This document shows, in pieces, positions 1 through 6,474 of a DNA stretch of 11,363 nucleotides. A program made the position numbers and the translations under genes. Every line of letters begins with the position of its first letter. The stretch's first letter is position 1. The notes under the pieces are model-generated. The model saw nothing but the letters and a program-made list of their open reading frames with translations. It was not told the origin of the DNA and made no database searches. This DNA comes from Chloroflexota bacterium (GTDB taxonomy: Bacteria > Chloroflexota > Dormibacteria > CF-121): positions 2,163 to 13,525 of the forward strand of contig VBFX01000264.1 of NCBI GenBank assembly GCA_005889395.1, written 5' to 3'.

Positions 1-74
1 CGCTGCCCACCAAGGACCAAGGGCAGAAGGTCGTGCCCAACCTGCCCGACGAACCCGTCCAAACGGCCGCCTGA
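1..74 (+). CDS. 3' end of an unidentified gene (partial)
   Basis: An open frame enters from the left edge and ends at the TGA at 72-74. Its last 23 residues read LPTKDQGQKVVPNLPDEPVQTAA, a Pro-, Gln- and Lys-containing hydrophilic tail with G/C-rich third positions. It is in the same frame as the hydrolase that starts 21 bp downstream, so the stop codon is the only thing separating them. No family can be recognised from so short a tail. It could be a disordered C-terminus or a chance open frame. Confidence 0.4.
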   Translation, partial: LPTKDQGQKVVPNLPDEPVQTAA

Positions 75-95
75 CTCGAGTACCGTTACCGGTCA

Positions 96-1064
96 GTGGA
101 AGTCGCACCCGGCATCTTCCGGCTCGAGCTCCCCATGCCGTTCGAGCTACGGCACGTGAACGTCTACTTGTTGCGCGACGGGAACCAGTACACGCTGGTC
201 GACACCGGACTGCAGACCGAGGAATCACGCCAGGTGCTCAATCAAAAGCTCGCCGCAATGAAAGTTCGAGTCGACCGGATCAACCGAATTCTGATCACGC
301 ACATCCACCCGGATCACTTTGGCCTCGCCGGCGAGCTGCGCGAGCGGTCCGGGGCTGAGCTCATCATTCATCGGCTGGAAGTGGCCCTGATGGAACCGCG
401 CTACGCGCGCGCCGAAGACCTGGTGCATGACGTCGGCAAGTGGCTGAGTATGAACGGGGTGCCCGAAGAGGAGGCCGAGTTCGTCAAGAGCGCCTCGATG
501 GGCGCCCGGGAGTACGTGTCGGTCGTGGAGCCGGACACCTTGCTGGAGGGTGCCGAGCGGCTGCCGGTCGACGACACCGAGATCGAGGTCATCTGGACGC
601 CGGGTCATTCGCCGGGCCACTGCTGCTTCTACTGGCCGGCCCGTGGTGTGCTGCTGTCCGGGGACCACCTGCTGCCGAAGATCAGCCCGAACATCGGCTT
701 GCACCCACAATCCGGCGCGGATCCGCTGGACGACTACATCGCTTCGCTGGACCGCATCCGCCGGCTCGAGGTCCAAACCGTGCTGCCGGCTCACGGCGAT
801 CCCTTCTTCGACCATCGCAGTCGGATCAAGGAAATCATCGAGCACCACGAGGCGCGCAAGGCCGCGCTGGTCCGCCTCGCCGCTGGTACTCCGAAGTCGG
901 GCTGGCAGCTGGCTGCCGAGTTGTTCCAGGGCATCATGCAGCGCAACGTGTTCCAGCAGCGACTGGCGCTGCAGGAGACGCTGGCGCATTGTCAATCACT
1001 GGCCGTCGAGGGCCGCCTGCACAAGCAGGTCAGTCGCGAGCTCGTCACCTGGACGGCCGCCTAA
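96..1064 (+). CDS. MBL-fold metallo-hydrolase with C-terminal winged-helix region (LACTB2-like)
   Basis: A 322-residue metallo-beta-lactamase-superfamily hydrolase, probably cytoplasmic. The metal-binding motif THIHPDHFG supplies H69, H71, D73 and H74. Further ligands are H171 in TPGHSPGH, D190 in SGDHLLP and H233 in PAHGDP, so both metal sites look complete. Residues from about 245 to the end form the helical/winged-helix tail typical of LACTB2-like members. The substrate cannot be deduced; family members include nucleases, thioesterases and glyoxalase II-like enzymes. The start is the GTG at 96, because a TGA lies in frame at 72-74; the next in-frame ATG (135) would cut off the first beta strand. 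No Shine-Dalgarno is visible. The stop TAA overlaps the stop of the convergent hydrolase gene. Confidence 0.93.
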   Translation: MEVAPGIFRLELPMPFELRHVNVYLLRDGNQYTLVDTGLQTEESRQVLNQKLAAMKVRVDRINRILITHIHPDHFGLAGELRERSGAELIIHRLEVALMEPRYARAEDLVHDVGKWLSMNGVPEEEAEFVKSASMGAREYVSVVEPDTLLEGAERLPVDDTEIEVIWTPGHSPGHCCFYWPARGVLLSGDHLLPKISPNIGLHPQSGADPLDDYIASLDRIRRLEVQTVLPAHGDPFFDHRSRIKEIIEHHEARKAALVRLAAGTPKSGWQLAAELFQGIMQRNVFQQRLALQETLAHCQSLAVEGRLHKQVSRELVTWTAA

Positions 1065-1834
1065 GGTCGCTGGCGCTCGACCTCCCCGATGAAGTCTTCT
1101 ACGAGGCGGAGCACGGTGGCAAACTGCTCCGAATGGACCTGGTGCCCGGCCGGGTCCAGGATGTATAGGCGCGCGTGGGGCAGGCCGCGCTGAAGTTCCT
1201 CGGCGCGGGCGACCGGCACCATCCGGTCCTGCCGCCCGTGGATGATCAGCACCGGTTGGCGGATTTCCGCCAGCCTCGCGCAGAGATTGTGCTGCTTGAC
1301 CGCCTGGTCCTGTCGAACGATGGCGTGGAGCGGCATCTTGCCGAAATGCATCGCGTCTTCCCGCACCCACTGGGGATGGTCGGCGATGAAGCGCGCATCG
1401 TAGAGATTCGCGTAGCGGCGCAGCGGGCCCTCGGTGGCCGGGGCATTGGTCGTCTCCGGGCGCTCACCGCCGCAGTGGGTCGCGCCCAGGATCAAGCTGC
1501 GAACGGCGTCGGGATGCGTAAGCGCGAGCTGCTGCAAAATCATGCCGCCCATCGAGAGGCCGAACCAGTGCGCCGAGGTTTCGCCGGCATCGCGCAGTAT
1601 GGTGAGCGCGTCGTCGGCCATCAACGCCGTGCCGTAGGGCGTGTCGGGCTTATCGGAACCGCCGGTGCCGCGATTGTCGAGGGCGATGACTTTGAATCGC
1701 GGGCTGAGCGCGGGGATGTAGCGCCACCAGGCTCCCTCGATGGTCGAGGTCCTGCCGCCAATCAGCACCAGCGGCGGACCCGTTCCCTCCACGATGTAGT
1801 GCAGGCGCGTGCCGTCCGCGGCGGCGGCGATCAT
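1061..1834 (-). CDS. Alpha/beta hydrolase
   Basis: A 257-residue alpha/beta-hydrolase-fold protein of usual length for the family. The nucleophile elbow is GLSMGG with S94, the acid is probably D203 in GRQDRMVP, and the catalytic histidine is H231 in PAGHQVH. The LDNRGTGGSDKP segment (52-63) resembles esterases of the RdmC/PcaD-like group. It is probably a cytoplasmic esterase or lactonase; the substrate is unknown. ATG 1834 is the first start and keeps the complete first strand. There is no clear Shine-Dalgarno; GCTAAT, 6 nt upstream of the ATG on this strand, is -10-like. Its TAG stop (1063-1061) overlaps the TAA of the MBL gene, so the two genes converge with no spacer. It is divergent from the small gene at 1847. 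Confidence 0.92.
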   Translation of the reverse strand: MIAAAADGTRLHYIVEGTGPPLVLIGGRTSTIEGAWWRYIPALSPRFKVIALDNRGTGGSDKPDTPYGTALMADDALTILRDAGETSAHWFGLSMGGMILQQLALTHPDAVRSLILGATHCGGERPETTNAPATEGPLRRYANLYDARFIADHPQWVREDAMHFGKMPLHAIVRQDQAVKQHNLCARLAEIRQPVLIIHGRQDRMVPVARAEELQRGLPHARLYILDPAGHQVHSEQFATVLRLVEDFIGEVERQRP

Positions 1835-1846
1835 TCGCGCATTAGC

Positions 1847-2173
1847 ATGATGCTCGAGATGGCAGGGGCGTCGTCACCCGGCAGCAGCGCTGTCCCCGAG
1901 CCCGCCTGGCAGGCCCTGCGCAGCCTGGATCCCCAGCTGGAAGACCAGATTGTCACACTCGCCACTTGCCTGGCGCTGGCGGAGCAGCGCTTCCAGTTGC
2001 TGTTCGAGGACGTGCTGCCGCGCTTTGCGCAAACGCCGGAGGACCTGACCGGCGAGGCCGACGTCCTCGCCGATGCGCACCACGCGCTGACCTTGCTCCA
2101 GGAGAGCCTGCACGCGACCTCGCGGCGCATGCTCGACGTGCTCGACCGGGTCAGCCGCGAACTCGGCGAATAG
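1847..2173 (+). CDS. Small helical protein of unknown function
   Basis: A 108-residue protein (104 if translation starts at the third ATG, 1859). I do not recognise the family. After a Gly/Ser/Ala/Pro-rich lead of about 15 residues, the rest looks entirely alpha-helical with heptad-like hydrophobic spacing: roughly DPQLEDQIVTLATCLALAEQ, then RFQLLFEDVLPRF, and a last helix rich in Leu, Arg and Glu ending in LGE. This suggests a small helical bundle or coiled-coil dimer. There is one Cys and no membrane segment or signal peptide. Third positions are strongly G/C-rich, supporting this frame. The frame is open back to 1175, but that part is antisense to the alpha/beta hydrolase. TAGCAT at 1843-1848 is -10-like and lies 10 nt before ATG 1859, favouring the shorter leaderless form. 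The gene ends 3 bp from the convergent gene at 2177. Confidence 0.72.
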   Translation: MMLEMAGASSPGSSAVPEPAWQALRSLDPQLEDQIVTLATCLALAEQRFQLLFEDVLPRFAQTPEDLTGEADVLADAHHALTLLQESLHATSRRMLDVLDRVSRELGE

Positions 2174-2176
2174 GGT

Positions 2177-2524
2177 CTACAGTCCCTGGCGGTCGAGGCG
2201 CTCCCACGGCGGGTGCTCACTGCCAAGCTCGCGCTTGATGTCGGTGGCGCGCTCGACGATATCGAGACTGTGCTCGTCAGTCCGTGGGGGCGGCTGCACC
2301 TGCCAGGGAGCCGGGTCGTACTGCGAGTGGTGGACTGCCGGGCGAAAGCCCCAGGCGCGGCGCGGCATCACGCCCGCAGACTGGCGCAGAACGAGGGGTT
2401 CCGCCAGCGGCGTGTCGTACTCGAGTTCGCCCACGCCGGGCCGTAGCGCCATGACCAGACCGGTCGCGATCATGGCGAGCGTCCAACCGCCCATGATGAT
2501 GACCGACCATCCGACCAGGCTCAT
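2177..2524 (-). CDS. Small single-pass membrane protein coupled to the TauE/SafE gene
   Basis: A 115-residue protein with one N-terminal membrane helix (about residues 4-27, MALRPG marking its end), followed by a hydrophilic tail of about 85 residues containing Trp/Pro-rich stretches (PAPWQVQPPPR, EHPPWERLD). The family is not recognised. Its ATG overlaps the TGA of the TauE/SafE gene as ATGA (2524-2521), the usual sign of translational coupling, so it may work with that transporter, for example as an accessory subunit. By chance it lies in the same frame as the exporter's N-terminal part, so an uninterrupted reading runs from 3268 to 2177; the middle of that reading is out-of-frame noise. 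The tail probably faces the cytoplasm or cell exterior; orientation is not clear. Confidence 0.7.
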   Translation of the reverse strand: MSLVGWSVIIMGGWTLAMIATGLVMALRPGVGELEYDTPLAEPLVLRQSAGVMPRRAWGFRPAVHHSQYDPAPWQVQPPPRTDEHSLDIVERATDIKRELGSEHPPWERLDRQGL

Positions 2525-3268
2525 TGACTCGCCATTGTAGGCTGCGTGACTTTCGTCCTCGGCGCCTGCAACATGCGGGCACCTGTGAACGCGAGGTAAC
2601 CGCCAAAGAGCAGGCGAAGGATCGCGTCCGGGCTCGCCAGCGCGAGGAAGGCGCCGGCAACCGCGCCGACGACACCGCCGCCGGAGAGCCAGGCAGCCGT
2701 CTCCAGCCGGATGTTGCCCATGCGAAAGTGCGTGATCGAGCCGGAGATCGCGGTCGGGATGATCACCAGTAGCGACGTTCCCTGCGCAAGGTGCTGACTC
2801 ATCCCCATCAGCAACGTCATCGCCGGCACCATGATGGCGCCGCCTCCGATGCCAAGCAGACCGCTCAGGACGCCGGCGATGGCACCGACTGCCAGGGCCA
2901 TCAGCCAGAGCGAGATTCCGCTGGGGTGCAGGCCGCCGGCGATATGGACGTCGCCGGCGACAGCGCGCACGACCGAGTCGCCGATCATCACAACCCCGGC
3001 GACGACCGCCACGATGCCGAAGGCGCGGCGAAGGCCGATGTCGGAAACCCGACGGGTCAGCCGCGCACCAAGGACCGCGCCGCCAACCGCCCCGATCGCC
3101 AGGATGACTCCGACCCAGCGACGTCCCGTTGGCCTCGCGCTGCGGCGTTTTCAGCAGGTAGACCATGGCGGGCACCACGACGAAGCCACCGCCGACGCCC
3201 AGCAAGCCGCCGGCCAGTCCAGTTACAAGGCCGATGGCGAGAAGGCGTGCCGCGCGACTGTTTACCAC
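2521..3268 (-). pseudogene. TauE/SafE-family anion (sulfite/organosulfonate) exporter, broken by an internal deletion and frameshift
   Basis: The family consists of polytopic permeases made of two similar halves. Half one starts at GTG 3268 and reads normally through GLAGGLLGVGGGFVVVPAMV to REANGTS (about 3126). From about 3122 the homologous reading jumps to another frame, WVGVILAIGAVGGAVLGARL, and continues to the stop at 2521. Half two is intact, with GVLSGLLGIGGGAIMVPAMT and AQGTSLLVIIPTA. Aligning the halves, half two has about 26 residues between GTS(L) and its Trp-Leu, whereas half one has almost none. So roughly 80 nt (a number that is 2 modulo 3) covering one membrane helix are absent. 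No other stops or lesions are present, which means either a recent pseudogene or an assembly error. Similar proteins export sulfite, sulfoacetate or other anions; the substrate here is unknown. Confidence 0.85.
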
Positions 3269-3282
3269 GCCGCCATCGAGAC

Positions 3283-3314
3283 TCAGTTTAGGGGCGAGTC
3301 AAAGCCTAAACTGA
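3283..3314. promoter_or_regulatory. Inverted repeat in the divergent TauE/aldolase promoter region
   Basis: TCAGTTTAGG (3283-3292) and its exact complement CCTAAACTGA (3305-3314) are separated by 12 bp, putting the arm centres 22 bp apart, about two helical turns. That spacing suits a dimeric regulator. The arms are the most A/T-rich part of the 74-bp gap between two divergent genes. Each arm also contains TAAACT pointing outward, a weak -10-like hexamer, so an alternative is a pair of symmetric promoters. I see no convincing -35 boxes. It could also form a hairpin, but no T-run follows, so it is not a terminator. Confidence 0.5.
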
Positions 3315-3342
3315 AGGGCAGATCACGCCAGAGGAGGAGCAG

Positions 3343-4419
<1,077 letters not shown>

Positions 4420-4436
4420 ACGGCCGGTGACGGCGA

Positions 4437-4442
4437 TACAAT
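4437..4442 (+). promoter_or_regulatory. Probable -10 box for the gene at 4449 (leaderless start)
   Basis: TACAAT, five of six matches to the bacterial -10 consensus, ends 6 nt before ATG 4449, so transcription would begin at or next to the start codon. The same hexamer sits 5 nt before the start of the gene at 5112. No clear -35 box is seen about 17 bp upstream, which overlaps the end of the aldolase gene. No Shine-Dalgarno lies between the box and the ATG. Confidence 0.5.
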
Positions 4443-4448
4443 CCGCCC

Positions 4449-4640
4449 ATGGCAGCCCCCCGTTTGCGCGCGACTGATTCGGGCCAGGTCTACAACATCG
4501 ATCTCCCCGACTTGAGGGTGACGCGCGACGACGTCGACGGCATCTACGTACTGCACGGCCGCGGCTACTTCCAGACGTTCGAGACGCGCGAGGAAGCCTT
4601 CGAGCGCAAAAAGGAGATCGACTACAGCACCTTTCGTTAA
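4449..4640 (+). CDS. Small conserved-looking protein of unknown function
   Basis: A 63-residue, charged, soluble protein. I do not recognise the family. The sequence is mixed beta then alpha: DLRVTRDDVDGIYVLHGRGY suggests two strands, and the C-terminus (TREEAFERKKEIDY) a charged helix. There are no Cys, membrane segments or signal peptide. ATG 4449 follows TACAAT by 6 nt with no ribosome-binding site, indicating a leaderless mRNA. The next gene begins 15 bp after its TAA and has its own strong Shine-Dalgarno, so the two are likely cotranscribed. It might be a small nucleic-acid- or protein-binding factor, but nothing in the sequence proves that. Confidence 0.65.
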   Translation: MAAPRLRATDSGQVYNIDLPDLRVTRDDVDGIYVLHGRGYFQTFETREEAFERKKEIDYSTFR

Positions 4641-4655
4641 GGGAAGGAGAGCCGC

Positions 4656-4802
4656 ATGGGGGAGTCAGGAACACTGACCAAGCCGTGCATCTGCCAGGTC
4701 AAGAAGTCGGGATGGCCGTGGAAGGCCACGGGAAAGACCGAGGGCGGACAGCGCCAAGAGAAATGCCGCAGGTGCGGCGCGACGCACATGGTGGCTGCCT
4801 AG
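4656..4802 (+). CDS. 48-residue Cys-rich zinc-ribbon-like protein
   Basis: A very short gene: ATG 4656 to TAG 4802. Evidence that it is real: AAGGAG at 4644-4649 with 6 nt spacing, a 15 bp gap from the upstream gene, G/C-rich third positions in most codons, and a plausible metal site, CIC (C11, C13) followed 23 residues later by CRRCG (C37, C40). Between them lies a Lys/Gly/Trp-rich loop. Paired cysteines of this kind usually bind one zinc ion, as in small zinc ribbons that act in transcription, translation or as adaptor proteins. The specific role is unknown. Its TAG shares the CTAG at 4799-4802 with the stop of the convergent HTH gene. It is too short for many gene finders. Confidence 0.68.
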   Translation: MGESGTLTKPCICQVKKSGWPWKATGKTEGGQRQEKCRRCGATHMVAA

Positions 4803-5035
4803 GGGTCGCCCATCCAGTCGGAGGCGTGGGGGAGGGGAGAGAACCCGCGGCTGGGCCGGAGGTGGAGCACTCGTTCCAGCTCGCCGCGGCGATAGAGCCG
4901 TGTACGCTTGATGCCCTGTCGGTAACTCCGAAGGACACCCCGGCTGACGTAGGCGTAGAGCGTCGCCGGCTTGATGCCAAGGAGGTCGCATGCCTCGGCC
5001 GCGCTCAGGTATGCCTCGCCGTGAATCTCGATCAC
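4799..5035 (-). CDS. Stand-alone HTH (MerR/excisionase-like) protein, like the N-terminus of HTH-fused citrate synthases
   Basis: A 78-residue protein that is essentially one winged helix-turn-helix: YLSAAEACDLLGIKPATLYAYVSRG followed by a basic wing (RSYRQGIKRTRLYRRGELERV) and a short Pro-rich tail. The TLYAYVSRG recognition segment is what I know from the DNA-binding domain at the front of HTH-type citrate synthases in actinobacteria and relatives; here no catalytic domain follows. It may be a free-standing regulator or a shortened fusion protein. I chose GTG 5035 because TTGACT-N17-TACGCT ends 8 nt upstream, implying a leaderless mRNA; TTG 5044 (3 residues more) is the alternative and overlaps the -10 box. 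It is divergent from the DRE-TIM enzyme at 5112, its likely target, and probably autoregulated. Confidence 0.82.
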   Translation of the reverse strand: MIEIHGEAYLSAAEACDLLGIKPATLYAYVSRGVLRSYRQGIKRTRLYRRGELERVLHLRPSRGFSPLPHASDWMGDP

Positions 5036-5043
5036 GTCAGCCA

Positions 5044-5072
5044 AGCGTACGTGAACTGATGGTTGCAGTCAA
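5044..5072 (-). promoter_or_regulatory. Promoter of the HTH gene
   Basis: On the minus strand, TTGACT (5072-5067) matches the -35 consensus in five of six positions, followed by exactly 17 bp and TACGCT (5049-5044), which keeps the first two and last bases of the -10 consensus. The start GTG is 8 nt further on. Its -35 box lies 4 bp from the -35 box of the opposite promoter, so the two promoters stand back to back and one bound protein could affect both. Confidence 0.6.
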
Positions 5073-5076
5073 CAGA

Positions 5077-5106
5077 TTGCAAGACAAATCAATATATGCA
5101 TACAAT
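5077..5106 (+). promoter_or_regulatory. Promoter of the DRE-TIM acyltransferase gene
   Basis: TTGCAA (5077-5082) and TACAAT (5101-5106) with an 18 bp spacer form a good sigma-70-type promoter in a locally A/T-rich patch (about 5071-5106) that stands out from the high-GC surroundings. GTG 5112 starts 5 nt after the -10 box, so the transcript is probably leaderless. TTGCA also occurs at 5063-5067, giving a 14-bp-spaced direct repeat that might belong to a regulator site. Confidence 0.62.
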
Positions 5107-5111
5107 GAGGC

Positions 5112-6428
5112 GTGCTGGATCGCGTCGAGCCGAATCTGTTGCGCCAGGACTTTCCCTACAGCCGCATCCCGCCGATCCGCTTCGAGGCGGATGCCGTGGC
5201 GCTGGCCCTGCCCTCCGACATCTGGATCACGGACACGACTTTTCGGGATGGCCAGCAGGCACGGGCGCCCTACAGCGTGGAGCAAATCGTCCATCTCTAC
5301 GACCTGCTGAACCAACTGGGAGGCCCGGTGATCCGGCAGACCGAGTTCTTCGCCTACACCGCGCTCGACCGCGAGGCGATTGCTGCGTGCCGGGAGCGAC
5401 CGGGGCCCGAGATCACGACCTGGATGCGTGCGTCGCTGGACGATCTCAGGGCCGTGCAAGCGACCGGCGTCAAGGAAACCGGCATCCTGGTTTCAGCCTC
5501 TGACTACCACATCTACCTCAAGATGAACCGGACGCGCCGTCAGGCAGCCGACGACTATGCGCGGGTCGTCAGCGCCGTGATCGACGCCGGCTTGCGTCCC
5601 CGCTGCCACCTTGAGGACCTGACCCGCGCCGACCTGGACGGGTTCGTCGCGCCGCTCGTCGCGTCGTTACAGGAGCTGGGCCGCCGGGCGGGTGTGCCGG
5701 TCAAGTTCCGGCTCTGCGACACGATGGGCTTCGGCCTGCCCTGGCCGGAAGCCGCCCTGCCCCGCGGCGTGCCGCGGCTGGTGCGCTTCTTCACGAACAG
5801 CCTCGGCGTCGCGCCCGAGCACCTCGAATGGCACGGGCACAATGATTTCCATCGCGGCGAAGTCAACACCGTCGCCGCCTGGCTCTATGGCTGCGCCGCC
5901 GCCAATGGTTCGTTCTTCGGCTTCGGCGAGCGGACCGGCAACCCGCCACTCGAAGCGCTGATCATCGATCACGCCGGTTTGCGCGGCGAGACGCCAGGCG
6001 TCGACACCACCGCCATCACCAGAGCCGCGGCCTACTTCCGCGACCAGCTGGGGACGCCGCTGCCCGCGAACTATCCGTTCGCCGGCGCCGGCTTCAACGT
6101 GACCAGCGCCGGCATCCACGCCGACGGCCTGCTCAAGAACGAGGAGATCTACAACATCTTCGACACGACGCGCATTCTCGACCGGCCGCTCGGCATCACC
6201 GTCAACGACCGGTCGGGGCTGGCCGGCATCGCCTACTGGGTCAACACGACGCGGGGCTTGAAGGGCGTGGCCCAGTTGCGCAAAGACGACGCCCGGGTGG
6301 CGGCGATCCACCGCGAGGTCGAGCGGCAGTACCAGGCCGGCCGCAGCACGGGATTCTCTCCCGACGAGATGCAGGCCCTCGCCAAGTTGCATTTCGGCAA
6401 CGCCCCGGCAACGACCACGCGCAGCTAA
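5112..6428 (+). CDS. DRE-TIM acyltransferase of the isopropylmalate/homocitrate/Re-citrate synthase group
   Basis: A 438-residue cytoplasmic enzyme that should condense acetyl-CoA with a 2-oxo acid. A TIM barrel (about 35-310) carries the signature ITDTTFRDGQQA (R45 and metal ligand D46), CHLEDLTRAD (165-174), RLCDTMGFG (200-208), the metal-binding HGHND (H241, H243) and FGERTGNPPLEAL (271-283). SAGIHADGL (332-340) follows. The C-terminal part (about 345-438) is too short for the LeuA leucine-feedback domain, arguing against a standard LeuA. The protein resembles what I recall of the anaerobe proteins that include Re-citrate synthase (oxaloacetate plus acetyl-CoA to citrate); homocitrate or citramalate synthase remain possible. 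The divergent citrate-synthase-type HTH gene supports a link to citrate but does not prove it. GTG 5112 is chosen from the promoter 5 nt upstream. Confidence 0.85.
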   Translation: MLDRVEPNLLRQDFPYSRIPPIRFEADAVALALPSDIWITDTTFRDGQQARAPYSVEQIVHLYDLLNQLGGPVIRQTEFFAYTALDREAIAACRERPGPEITTWMRASLDDLRAVQATGVKETGILVSASDYHIYLKMNRTRRQAADDYARVVSAVIDAGLRPRCHLEDLTRADLDGFVAPLVASLQELGRRAGVPVKFRLCDTMGFGLPWPEAALPRGVPRLVRFFTNSLGVAPEHLEWHGHNDFHRGEVNTVAAWLYGCAAANGSFFGFGERTGNPPLEALIIDHAGLRGETPGVDTTAITRAAAYFRDQLGTPLPANYPFAGAGFNVTSAGIHADGLLKNEEIYNIFDTTRILDRPLGITVNDRSGLAGIAYWVNTTRGLKGVAQLRKDDARVAAIHREVERQYQAGRSTGFSPDEMQALAKLHFGNAPATTTRS

Positions 6429-6474
6429 CAAGTTGCCCGAAGCGGGGGAGTTGATGCTGTGAGGCATCCCCTGG

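Noticed and set aside
1175..1846. Upstream extension of the small helical gene on the plus strand
   Set aside because: This part is antisense to the alpha/beta hydrolase with an intact Ser-Asp-His triad; coding character of the small gene begins after 1847.
2177..3268. A single 363-codon minus-strand protein joining the exporter start to the small membrane protein
   Set aside because: The central part reads as Arg/Gly/Pro-rich noise, while the true exporter sequence is in another frame over that stretch; the continuity is accidental.
6453..6468. GATGC-N6-GCATC hairpin before the DUF3352 gene
   Set aside because: A 5 bp stem with no T-run and no known motif; too weak to call a terminator or operator.
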